From positions 1,133,001 to 1,197,000 of the forward strand of contig CP131056.1 of assembly GCA_030657355.1 (NCBI GenBank): DNA of 64,000 nt, read 5' to 3'. Under the pieces are notes generated by a model. It worked only from the letters and a program-made list of their open reading frames with translations. It did not search any database and was not told the origin of the DNA. Shown piece after piece: positions 42,875 through 51,413 of the stretch. The DNA comes from Radicibacter daui. Its GTDB lineage: Bacteria; Pseudomonadota; Alphaproteobacteria; Radicibacterales; Radicibacteraceae. The position numbers were made by a program, and so were the translations under genes. Numbering within the stretch: position 1 is the first letter of the stretch; each line of letters starts with the position of its first letter.

Positions 42875-44680
42875 ATGCGGCGTGAAGATCTCTACTCGCA
42901 TTATGAGCGCGAGCTTCTGTACCTGCGCCGCGCCGGCGAGGGCTTTGCCCGTGCCTACCCCAAGGTTGCCAAGCGCCTGGCTCTCGGACCGGACGAGGCG
43001 GGCGACCCGCATGTCGAGCGGCTGATCGAGAGCTTCGCGTTTTTAAGTTCGCGCCTGCAGCTCAATCTGGATGCGCAGTTTCCGGTCTTTACCGATGCGC
43101 TGCTCGGCATCCTCTATCCCCATCTTTCTGCGCCTATCCCCGCCTGCGGCATTGCGCGGCTGACGCCCGATGCCGAGGCCGGCAAGATGACCGACGGGCA
43201 TCTGCTGCCGCGTGGCACCGGCCTTGTCGCCATGGCCGGGCCGGATATGCGCTGCCGCTTCACCACCACCTCCGATCTCACCATCTGGCCGCTGGAAATC
43301 ACCCAGACCGTTCATGTCGAGCCGGACGAGACGCCCTTTGCCGACCGCGGCAATATCTCCAGCGTCATCCAGCTGCGCCTTGAGGCGCTGGCCGATCCGC
43401 TGGAGACGCTGGGCGTGCGGCGCCTGCGCCTCTTCATCCATTCGGAATCGAGCGTGGCCGCCGCGGTCTATGAAGCGCTCACCTGCCATGTGCGCGAGGC
43501 GCTGTTCATCAATGAAGAGGGGCGCAGCACCTCGGTGATGGGCCGGCCGATCATCGAGGCGGCAGGTCTGGCGCTGAATGAAAACCTGCTGCCGGTGCCG
43601 CCCAACAGCCACCCGGCCTACGGGCTGCTGCAGGAATATTTCATCTTCCCGCAGAAGTTCCTGTTCGTGGACCTGCTGCTGCCCGAGGGCGCGCTCAAGG
43701 GCAAGAGCAGCGTGGTCCAGCTCGGCCTTTCCCAGCCGCTGCCGGCGCGCCTTCGCATGCGCCCGGATACGCTGCTCACCGGCTGCGTGCCGGTGGTCAA
43801 TCTCTTCCGCCGCATTGCCGAGCCGGTGCGGCTTGACCAGCGCCGCTCCAGCTATCTGGTGGTGGCCGACGCCCTGCGCGACCGCATTACCGAAGTGCAC
43901 ACGGTGCTGGATGTTGCCGGCATCCATGATGACGGCACGCGCGTGCCCTACGTGCCGCTCTTTTCCACCCGCCATGCCATGGCGTCGCCCGAACCGGGCG
44001 TGGAGCCGGAGGCGTTCTGGCTGACCAGCCGCGAGATGGGCATGCGCTCGGACCGCGGCGGCACCGATACCTGGCTCTCGCTCGTCGATCTCAATTTCGA
44101 TCCCACGCGCCCGGCGGCCGAAACGCTGATGGTCACCACGCTGTGCACCAACCGCGGCCTTGCCGAGGAAGTGCCGGCCAAGGCCGAGCTGTCGCTGGAA
44201 GATGCCGCGCCGGTCGGGCAGGCGATGCTGCTCTACAAGCCCACCCTGCCGCGCTACCGCGCCGGCACCGGCGAGACGGCCTGGCGCCTCGTCAGCCAGA
44301 TGGCGCTCAACCATCTGAGCCTCACCACCGGGCCCGATGCGCTGGAGGCGTTGCAGGAGATCCTGACGCTGCACACGCTGGATGATCCAGCGGCGCGCGT
44401 GCAGGTCGCGGCGCTGCGCTCCATGGCGGTGCGGCCCATCGTGCAGCGGGTCGGGCGCGATGCCTGGCGCGGCTTCTGCCGCGGCCTCAACGTCAGTCTG
44501 GAGATCGACGAGCGGGGCTTCGTCGGGGCCAGTCCGCTGGTCTTCGGGGAGGTGCTGTCCCGCTTCATGGGCCTTTACGCATCCATCAACAGCTTCGTGC
44601 AGCTGAGCTTCCGCTCGATGCAACGCGGGGGAGAGTGGCGGACATGGCCGAGCGTCACCGGCGACCAAAACCTTCTCTGA
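42875..44680 (+). CDS. tssF: T6SS baseplate protein TssF
   Basis: A 601-aa protein with the conserved N-terminus (YSHYERELLYLRRAGEGFARAYPKVAKRL), VERLIESFAFLSSRLQLNLD, LYPHLSAPIP and PLFSTRHAMA, and a C-terminal LSRFMGLYASINSFVQL. It forms the baseplate wedge (TssE-F2-G) attached to TssK. RBS AAGGGG before ATG 42875. tssG begins inside its last codons. Confidence 0.95.
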   Translation: MRREDLYSHYERELLYLRRAGEGFARAYPKVAKRLALGPDEAGDPHVERLIESFAFLSSRLQLNLDAQFPVFTDALLGILYPHLSAPIPACGIARLTPDAEAGKMTDGHLLPRGTGLVAMAGPDMRCRFTTTSDLTIWPLEITQTVHVEPDETPFADRGNISSVIQLRLEALADPLETLGVRRLRLFIHSESSVAAAVYEALTCHVREALFINEEGRSTSVMGRPIIEAAGLALNENLLPVPPNSHPAYGLLQEYFIFPQKFLFVDLLLPEGALKGKSSVVQLGLSQPLPARLRMRPDTLLTGCVPVVNLFRRIAEPVRLDQRRSSYLVVADALRDRITEVHTVLDVAGIHDDGTRVPYVPLFSTRHAMASPEPGVEPEAFWLTSREMGMRSDRGGTDTWLSLVDLNFDPTRPAAETLMVTTLCTNRGLAEEVPAKAELSLEDAAPVGQAMLLYKPTLPRYRAGTGETAWRLVSQMALNHLSLTTGPDALEALQEILTLHTLDDPAARVQVAALRSMAVRPIVQRVGRDAWRGFCRGLNVSLEIDERGFVGASPLVFGEVLSRFMGLYASINSFVQLSFRSMQRGGEWRTWPSVTGDQNLL

Positions 44681-45729
44681 TCGAGGATCTGTTCGCCCGG
44701 CCGCATCGTTATGAGCTGCTGCAGGCGATCTCCTTGCTTGAACGCGTCGATCGCGGTGCTGTGCCTATCGGCCAGGGCATAGATCCCGAGTTCGAGGCGG
44801 TGCGGCTGGAGCAGGAGCCGGGCCTTGCCTTCGCCCCCAGCGATGTTTCTTCGCTGAAGCGCAGCGAGGACGGGCAGCCGCCGGTCCTGCGCACGCCCGT
44901 TATCGGTATGGGCGGCGTCAACGGCCCCATCCCCTATGCCTTCACCGAAACGCTGGTGGAGCGCTCCGCCCGCCGCGACACGGCGATGGGCGCCTTCTTC
45001 AACATCTTCAATCACCGCATCGTCTCGCTGTTCTACCGCGTGCGCACCACCACCGAGCCGCTGCTCTCGCGCTCGCCGGATGTCACGCTGGTGGCCGATG
45101 TGCTGCGCGCCATGGTCGGCATCGGCACGCCGGGCCTCGCCAAAAGGCTGGATGGCATCGGGGACCGGGCGCTGCTTGGCCATGCCGCGTTGCTGGCGGA
45201 CCGGCGCCGCTCGGCCATCGGCCTGCAATCGCTGCTGGCAGGCATCTTTTCCGCCAATGTCGAGGTGCTGAGCTTCCGGGGCCGCTGGCAGGAGCTGGAG
45301 GAAGGTTCGCTCACCCGCCTCGGCCGTTCCGGCGACAATGGCACCGGTGCCAACAAGCTGGGAGAAGGCGCGCTGCTTGGCCAGCGCATCTGGGACCAGC
45401 ACGCCGCCTATGTGGTCTCGATCCGGACCGACGATCTGAAGCGCTATGTGGAATTCCTGCCGAGCGGGCGCCATTTCCGGCCGCTCATCTCGCTTTGCCG
45501 CTTTTATGCCGGCGAGGTGATGGATGTGGTGGTGGAGCTGCGTCTTGGCCGCAAGGCCATTCCGCCGCTGAAACTGTCGGCGAAGGAGGGCAGCCGCCTT
45601 GGCTGGACGAGCTGGCTTTCCGCCGTGGGCGGCCGGGCGACCAGGGGCGGTGAAAGCGTCAACGGGCGCGTGCGCCTCGTGGCACGAATGGGAGCGCCGG
45701 TTGGGGCGCGCGGGGGAGTTCCATCATGA
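44644..45729 (+). CDS. tssG: T6SS baseplate protein TssG
   Basis: A 361-aa protein with typical TssG motifs: LIEDLFARPHRYELLQAISLLER, VIGMGGVNGPIPYAFTE, FFNIFNHRIVSLFYR, HAALLADRRRSAIGLQSLL and FLPSGRHFRPL. Start ATG 44644 has GGGGGAG about ten bases upstream; GTG 44635 is possible but too near the RBS. Overlaps tssF by 37 bases and tssH by ATGA. Confidence 0.94.
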   Translation: MAERHRRPKPSLIEDLFARPHRYELLQAISLLERVDRGAVPIGQGIDPEFEAVRLEQEPGLAFAPSDVSSLKRSEDGQPPVLRTPVIGMGGVNGPIPYAFTETLVERSARRDTAMGAFFNIFNHRIVSLFYRVRTTTEPLLSRSPDVTLVADVLRAMVGIGTPGLAKRLDGIGDRALLGHAALLADRRRSAIGLQSLLAGIFSANVEVLSFRGRWQELEEGSLTRLGRSGDNGTGANKLGEGALLGQRIWDQHAAYVVSIRTDDLKRYVEFLPSGRHFRPLISLCRFYAGEVMDVVVELRLGRKAIPPLKLSAKEGSRLGWTSWLSAVGGRATRGGESVNGRVRLVARMGAPVGARGGVPS

Positions 45730-48389
45730 CCATCGACCTCAAGACCCTGATCGGCAAGCTCGACCGGCCGAGCAAGAAGGTGCTGGAGCAGGCGGCAGCC
45801 CTCTGCGTCTCCCACACCCATTATGATGTCGAGCCGGAACATCTGCTCTCCGCCCTCTTCAAGGCCGGCGACCCGGTGGTCAAGGCGCTGCTCGGCCGCT
45901 ACGAGGTGACCGTCGGCGAGATCGAGGCGATGCTCGATACCGCGCTCGGCCGCATCAAGCGCGGCAATGCCCGCACGCCCGCCTTCTCGCCGCGTGTGCC
46001 GGAGATGCTGGAGGCGGCATTGCTCGCCTCCGCCGCGCGGCTGGAAAGCCCGACCGTCGTTCTCTCCACCCTGCTGCTCGCCCCGCTGGAGCGGGACCCG
46101 CTGCGCGGCCTGCTGCTGGAGATCGTGCCGGTGCTGGAGAATATCCAGATGGGCGAGGCGCTGCAGCTGCTGCCGGAGATGGTCCGTGCCGCCGCCGATC
46201 CGCGCAAGGATCTGGGCCCCCTGCTCGGCCGCTCCACCAAGGCCTCGCCGGCAGCACCTGCCGGTGCCAACGGCGCGCCTGCTGCCCCCGCGCAGGCCGG
46301 GGCGGAGGGTGAGGGGGATGCCCTCAAGCGCTTCACCATTGATCTCACAGAGCTTGCCCGCTCCGGCAAGCTGGACCCGGTAACGGGCCGCGACAGCGAA
46401 ATCCGCCAGCTCATCGACGTGATGATGCGCCGGCGCCAGAACAACCCCATCCTTGTCGGCGAGCCCGGCGTGGGCAAGACGGCGGTGGTGGAAGGCCTTG
46501 CCCTGCGCATTGCCGCCGGGGATGTGCCGCCGGCGCTCAAAAGCATGGTGGTGCGCACCCTTGATATCGGCCTCCTCCAGGCCGGCGCTGGGGTGAAGGG
46601 CGAGTTTGAGGAGCGGCTCAAGAACCTCATCGCCGAGGTGGGCCGTCAGCCGGTGCCCGTCGTCATCTTCATCGACGAGGCGCACACCCTCATCGGCGCC
46701 GGCGGTGCTGCCGGACAGAACGATGCCGCCAACCTGCTGAAACCGGCACTGGCGCGTGGTGATTTCCGCACCATCGCGGCCACCACCTGGAGCGAATACA
46801 AGAAGTACTTTGAAAAGGACCCGGCGCTTGCCCGCCGTTTCCAGGCCATTCCGGTCAATGAGCCGGACGAGGCAGCCGCTGCGGCCATGCTGCGCGGCCT
46901 CGTGCCCAAGCTGGAAGCGCACCACGGCGTGCGTGTCCTGGCCGGCGCAATCGAGGCCGCCGTTGCCCTTTCCGCCCGCTACATGCCGGCGCGCCAGTTG
47001 CCGGACAAGGCGATCAGCGTGCTCGATACCGCCTGTGCGCGCGTTGCCATCGGCCGCACCGTCTCGCCCTCGGCGCTCGCCGATGCCGAAAACCGTCTCG
47101 ATCTGCTGGCCGCCGAACGCAAGCTGCTGGAGCGCGAGCCCGGCGCCGGCCCGGAGATCGCCCGCCGCCTTGCTGCCATTGCCGCGGATGAGGAAGCCGC
47201 CGAAGCCGAGCGCGCCGCCCTCGTTACCCGCTGGGGCGAGGAAAGGGCGCTGGTTGAAAAGCTCGACGGCGCGCTGAAGGACGAAAAGGCCAATGGCGCC
47301 CTGCCGGCCCTGCGCGCGGAGCTTGACGGCCTGCAGCAGGAAGAGGTGCTGGTGCCCTGGTGCGTGGATGACCGCGCCGTCGCCAATGTCATCTCGGAGT
47401 GGACCGGCATCCCCACCGGCTCGCTCTCGCGCGATCTCGCCGCCGTCGTCCGCACGCTGGAAGATCGCCTTGGCGAGCGTGTCATCGGCCAGGGCCAGGC
47501 GCTTTCCGCCATCTCCAGCGCCATCCGCGCCTACCATGCCGGCCTTGCCGAGCCGCAGCGCCCGGTCGGCGTATTCCTGCTGTGCGGGCCAAGCGGTGTC
47601 GGCAAGACCGAGACCGCCCATGCCCTTGCCGACATTCTCTATGGCGGCGCCGGTAGCCTCATCACCATTAACATGTCCGAGTTTCAGGAGGCGCATTCCG
47701 TCGCGACCCTGCGCGGTGCCCCGCCGGGTTATGTCGGTTACGGCTCCGGCGGTGTGCTGACCGAGGCGGTACGCAAGCGCCCCTATTCGGTGGTGCTGCT
47801 GGATGAGGTCGAGAAGGCCCATCCCGACGTGCTCGACATGTTCTACCAGGTCTTCGACAAGGGGCATCTGGAGGATGGCGAGGGAGTCGCGGTCGATTTC
47901 CGCCACACCGTTATCCTGCTGACGAGCAATGTCGCCGAGGACATCCTGACCGCCGCCGGCCCGGCCACGCGCAGCATCGAGGCGCCGGCCGAGCGGCTGG
48001 AGGCGCTGGTGCGGCAGGTCTCGCCGGAGCTCAGGCGCCATTTCCGCACCGCCTTTATCGGCCGTCTCGTTACCGCGCCTTATCTGCCGCTGGGCGAGGA
48101 GCAGGTACGCCGCATCGTCGACATGCGCTGCGAGCGGGTGGCCCGGCGTTTTGCCGGCCGCAATGGCGACCGGCCGCTGGTCTTTACCGAGCGGGCGCGC
48201 GAGGAAATCCTGCGCCGCGCCATGATGGCCGATACCGGCGCGCGTGTGGTGGATAACGTGCTCAACCTCTCCGTCATCCCGCAGCTCGCCACCCGCATGC
48301 TGGATGCCATGGCGGCAGGCGGCGAGGTGGGGCAGATGCAGGTCGATGCCGAAGGGGATGGCACGCTCGTCTGCCGGCCGCTTGAATAG
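45726..48389 (+). CDS. tssH: T6SS sheath-recycling ATPase ClpV (TssH)
   Basis: An 887-aa AAA+ protein. An N-terminal ClpN-like domain (1-160) is followed by an Ala/Pro-rich linker, AAA1 with Walker A GEPGVGKT and [10 protein letters not shown], a middle coiled-coil region (about 440-530), and AAA2 with Walker A GPSGVGKT and [10 protein letters not shown] pore loop, then a C-terminal small domain. It disassembles contracted TssB-TssC sheaths. The AAA1 arginine-finger region [19 protein letters not shown] is intact. Confidence 0.96.
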   Translation: MTIDLKTLIGKLDRPSKKVLEQAAALCVSHTHYDVEPEHLLSALFKAGDPVVKALLGRYEVTVGEIEAMLDTALGRIKRGNARTPAFSPRVPEMLEAALLASAARLESPTVVLSTLLLAPLERDPLRGLLLEIVPVLENIQMGEALQLLPEMVRAAADPRKDLGPLLGRSTKASPAAPAGANGAPAAPAQAGAEGEGDALKRFTIDLTELARSGKLDPVTGRDSEIRQLIDVMMRRRQNNPILVGEPGVGKTAVVEGLALRIAAGDVPPALKSMVVRTLDIGLLQAGAGVKGEFEERLKNLIAEVGRQPVPVVIFIDEAHTLIGAGGAAGQNDAANLLKPALARGDFRTIAATTWSEYKKYFEKDPALARRFQAIPVNEPDEAAAAAMLRGLVPKLEAHHGVRVLAGAIEAAVALSARYMPARQLPDKAISVLDTACARVAIGRTVSPSALADAENRLDLLAAERKLLEREPGAGPEIARRLAAIAADEEAAEAERAALVTRWGEERALVEKLDGALKDEKANGALPALRAELDGLQQEEVLVPWCVDDRAVANVISEWTGIPTGSLSRDLAAVVRTLEDRLGERVIGQGQALSAISSAIRAYHAGLAEPQRPVGVFLLCGPSGVGKTETAHALADILYGGAGSLITINMSEFQEAHSVATLRGAPPGYVGYGSGGVLTEAVRKRPYSVVLLDEVEKAHPDVLDMFYQVFDKGHLEDGEGVAVDFRHTVILLTSNVAEDILTAAGPATRSIEAPAERLEALVRQVSPELRRHFRTAFIGRLVTAPYLPLGEEQVRRIVDMRCERVARRFAGRNGDRPLVFTERAREEILRRAMMADTGARVVDNVLNLSVIPQLATRMLDAMAAGGEVGQMQVDAEGDGTLVCRPLE

Positions 48390-48431
48390 GGCGGGGTGGC
48401 ATTTGGGCCAGGAAGGTAAAGAGGGCCGGTC

Positions 48432-50456
48432 ATGACCGATCTCAGCCAGGACGCGCAATATTTCTCGCTCACGACACCGCTGGGCAAGGACAAGCTCATC
48501 CTGCGCGAATTCAGCGGGGAAGAGAGCCTCTCGGGCCTCTTCCACTACAAGCTGACCATGGATTCTACCGATGCCAACCTCGCCTTCGACAGCGTGGTCG
48601 GCAAGGATGCCACCATCACCATCGGTGTCGGTCTCAAGGCCACGAGCCGCTACATCACCGGCGTCATCACCCGCTTCGAGCTCTCGCATTACGATGAGGA
48701 TGAGGGGCTTGCCACCTACGAGGCCGATCTGCGCGCCTGGTTCTGGCTGCTGCAGCTCTCCGGCGACAACCGCATCTACCAGCAGAAGACGGTGCCGGAA
48801 ATTGTCGAGGCGGTCTGCTCGGATGCCGGTTACGCCTTCATCAAGAAGTCGCTCTCCGGCACCTACACCGCGCGCGAATATTGCGTGCAGTATGGCGAGA
48901 GCGACTTCAACTTCATCTGCCGCCTGCTGGAGGAAGAAGGCATCTTCTACTTCTTCTCCCACACCAGCTCTAAATGCGAGATGGTGCTGGGCGATGGCTC
49001 CAGCGCCTTTACCGATGCGGCAACTGTCAACAAATTCACCTACCGCCCGACGCATGCCTTCGATAACGAGGATGATGCCGTCACGGCGCTGCGTTACGTC
49101 AACGCGGTTACCACCAAGACCATGGGGCTCGACAGTTTCAATTTCGAAACCCCGTCGACCGATCTCTACACCAAGGCCGATGGCACCAAGGGCATTGGCG
49201 GGCGCCATGCCTATACCGGGCGCTATACCAAGAGCGCCGATGGCGAGAAGTACGCCAAGATCCTGATGCAGGCTGCCGCCGTGCCGGGCGAACTGGTGCG
49301 CGGCACCGGCCATCTGCGCTCGCTCACTGCCGGCGCCAAGTTCAACATCGCCTCGCATCCCCGCACCAGCATGAATGGCGATTTCATCGCCTGGCGCCTG
49401 CGCATCAAGGCCAACCGCGCGGCCTATACGGTGAATTTCGAGGCGTTTCCATCGTCAAAAACCTTCAACCCGCCGCTCACTGCCGAGCGTCCACGCATCC
49501 ATTCCTCGCAGACAGCCATTGTGGTCGGTAAAAGCGGGGAGGAGATCTGGGCCGACAAGTACGGTCGCATCAAGGTGCAGTTCCACTGGGACCGCCTTGG
49601 CAAGAGCGACGACAGCTCCTCCTGCTGGATCCGCGTGTCGCAGGGCTGGGCCGGCAAGAGCTTTGGCGCCATCTTCCTGCCCCGCATCGGGCAGGAGGTG
49701 ATCGTTAGCTTCCTGGAAGGTGACCCCGACCAGCCCATCGTGACCGGTGCGGTCTATAATGCCGAGCAGACGGTGCCTTATGCGCTGCCGGACAATTCCA
49801 CCCGCAGCACCATCAAGACCCAGACCTCCAAGAACGGCACCGGCAAGTTCAACGAGATCAGGTTCGAGGACAAGGCCGACAGCGAAGAGGTCTATATCCA
49901 CGCCCAGAAGGACATGAAGGTCGAGGTGGTGAACGACCTGACCGAGACCATCGATCATGATCATTCCACCACGGTGAAGAACGATCACAAGCTGACGGTC
50001 TCGGAAGGTAACGAGACCTACAAGGTCGAGAAGGGCACCCGCGACGTCTCGGTCAAGGGCAAGGAAACCCACAAGAACGAGGATAATTTCGAGCACACCG
50101 TCTCGAAGGACTACAAGCTCACCATCGATGGCAACCTGACCATTGAGGTAACCGGCGATGTCAGCCTCAAGGGTAAGTCGCTCAGCTTTGAATCCAGTTC
50201 GGCAGGGGTGAAGATCAAGGCCTCCACCACGCTGGATGAGGAGTCGGGCACCGCCTACACCATCAAGTCCGGCACCACGCTGGGCGTCAAATCCGGCACC
50301 GACGCCAAGGTCGAGGCCGGCATGGGGCTCACCCTCAAGGCTGCCATGGCGCTGCAGGCCGAAGGCCTCTCCGCCACGGTCAAGGGCTCCACCACGGTGG
50401 AGGTGAATGGCAGCGCGATGACGACGATCAAGGGCGGCATGGTCAAGATCAACTGA
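48432..50456 (+). CDS. vgrG: T6SS spike protein VgrG (TssI)
   Basis: A 674-aa protein. The gp27-like domain (1-370) has the N-terminal TTPLGKDKLILREFSGEE and EYCVQYGESDFNFICRLLEEEGIFYFF motifs. The gp5 OB-fold (about 385-460) has DKYGRIKVQFHWDR and WIRVSQGWAG. A C-terminal beta-helix rich in short charged repeats (VKNDHKLTVSEGNETY; TIKSGTTLGVKSGT) follows. No extra effector domain is seen at the C-terminus (ends MTTIKGGMVKIN), so it is a canonical, cargo-carrying spike. Confidence 0.95.
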   Translation: MTDLSQDAQYFSLTTPLGKDKLILREFSGEESLSGLFHYKLTMDSTDANLAFDSVVGKDATITIGVGLKATSRYITGVITRFELSHYDEDEGLATYEADLRAWFWLLQLSGDNRIYQQKTVPEIVEAVCSDAGYAFIKKSLSGTYTAREYCVQYGESDFNFICRLLEEEGIFYFFSHTSSKCEMVLGDGSSAFTDAATVNKFTYRPTHAFDNEDDAVTALRYVNAVTTKTMGLDSFNFETPSTDLYTKADGTKGIGGRHAYTGRYTKSADGEKYAKILMQAAAVPGELVRGTGHLRSLTAGAKFNIASHPRTSMNGDFIAWRLRIKANRAAYTVNFEAFPSSKTFNPPLTAERPRIHSSQTAIVVGKSGEEIWADKYGRIKVQFHWDRLGKSDDSSSCWIRVSQGWAGKSFGAIFLPRIGQEVIVSFLEGDPDQPIVTGAVYNAEQTVPYALPDNSTRSTIKTQTSKNGTGKFNEIRFEDKADSEEVYIHAQKDMKVEVVNDLTETIDHDHSTTVKNDHKLTVSEGNETYKVEKGTRDVSVKGKETHKNEDNFEHTVSKDYKLTIDGNLTIEVTGDVSLKGKSLSFESSSAGVKIKASTTLDEESGTAYTIKSGTTLGVKSGTDAKVEAGMGLTLKAAMALQAEGLSATVKGSTTVEVNGSAMTTIKGGMVKIN

Positions 50457-50526
50457 GGCCAGCCGAAAGGGTGCCCGGAACTTCCGGGCAAACGCAGAAG
50501 AAGAGAACGGGGACAGGGCAGGAATT

Positions 50527-51243
50527 ATGGTAGACGCGGCAACAGCAGATCAGGCGGAAGGCGGGGCCCAGGCGGCGCCCGGCGCGGGGCCTGCTGACGG
50601 CGGGGAGTTCGACACCCTCGACGATCAGGGCCGCATCGTCTTTCGCGGACGGATCGTGAACGGCGTGCCGGAAGGCGAGACCCAGGAATGGGGCGCGAAT
50701 GGCAGGGTCGTGCAGCGCACCCACATCGTCGATGGCCAGATGCAGGGCGAGGCGCGGCGTTATGACGATGCCGGCCAGCTGGCGGAGGTGGCCTTCTATG
50801 ATCGCGGCCTGCGCCACGGCCTTACCACCAACTACAATAACGGCATCGTCACCGCCCGGCTTTCCTATCGCCAGGGCGTGCTGGATGGCGAGAGCCAGTT
50901 CTTTACGCCTGCCGGTGCACCAGCGGCAAAGCTGCCCTACCGGCTGGGCAAGCTGCACGGCACCGCGCTTTATTTCGACCCGCAGGGCCGGGTGATGCGC
51001 GAGGCGGCCTTCGTCGCCGATTTTCAGGAAGGGCCGCAGACGATCTATTTCGATACCGGCAAGGTGTTCGAGAAATCCGCCTTCAAGTCCGGCCTGCAGG
51101 ATGGCGATTTGCGGCGGTATTATCCGACCGGCGAGCTGATGCAGCAGGGCACCTACCGCATGGGGCTGCTGGTGGCCCCGCTCAAGACCTTCGCTCCCGA
51201 CGGCAAGGTCACGGCGGTGGTCGAACCGCCGCCGGCGGCATGA
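50527..51243 (+). CDS. MORN/YwqK-type repeat protein
   Basis: A 238-aa soluble protein. After an Ala/Gly-rich N-terminus come about seven MORN_2-like repeats of about 22-24 aa with the pattern Y-x-G-x-L/V-x(5-7)-G-x-x-x-G-x: FRGRIVNGVPEGETQEW, DGQMQGEARRYDDAGQL, LRHGLTTNYNNG, YRQGVLDGESQFF, GKLHGTALYFDPQGR. Family annotation is often YwqK antitoxin-like. It lies directly after vgrG, where adaptor, immunity or effector genes usually sit; which of these it is cannot be told from sequence. Confidence 0.75.
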   Translation: MVDAATADQAEGGAQAAPGAGPADGGEFDTLDDQGRIVFRGRIVNGVPEGETQEWGANGRVVQRTHIVDGQMQGEARRYDDAGQLAEVAFYDRGLRHGLTTNYNNGIVTARLSYRQGVLDGESQFFTPAGAPAAKLPYRLGKLHGTALYFDPQGRVMREAAFVADFQEGPQTIYFDTGKVFEKSAFKSGLQDGDLRRYYPTGELMQQGTYRMGLLVAPLKTFAPDGKVTAVVEPPPAA

Positions 51244-51254
51244 GGGAGGGCGCG

Positions 51255-51413
51255 ATGAAGAACCTTCCGGTGCAGAAAAATCAGCTGGCGCTCTTGGCGC
51301 ATCCGGGCGCGTGCGGCTACTCTCCTGAGACAGGGGCTGTTGTTGGTCGGGGGGCCAGAAGCGTGCGCAAGGACATGCAGACAGCCGGTACTGAATTCCC
51401 GGGGGCGGCATGA
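51255..51413 (+). CDS. 52-aa small protein, unknown
   Basis: A short gene, too small for most gene callers. ATG 51255 is preceded by a strong GGGAGGG Shine-Dalgarno four bases away, and its TGA stop overlaps the ATG of the next gene (ATGA), like the other coupled junctions of this locus. The product (begins MKNLPVQKNQ, ends TEFPGAA) is basic, contains one Cys and shows no membrane helix or signal peptide. It could be a real T6SS accessory peptide or act mainly to couple translation of the DPFA repeat protein. Confidence 0.55.
   Translation: MKNLPVQKNQLALLAHPGACGYSPETGAVVGRGARSVRKDMQTAGTEFPGAA

Noticed and set aside
40409-43012. Long minus-strand frame antisense to tssB, tssC and hcp
   Set aside because: Shadow of highly conserved sense genes; no RBS or recognisable motifs.
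45504-49358. Very long minus-strand open frame antisense to tssG, tssH and vgrG
   Set aside because: Its sequence is His/Arg/Gly-rich with no domain logic, and the opposite strand encodes unmistakable T6SS proteins; typical GC-rich shadow frame.
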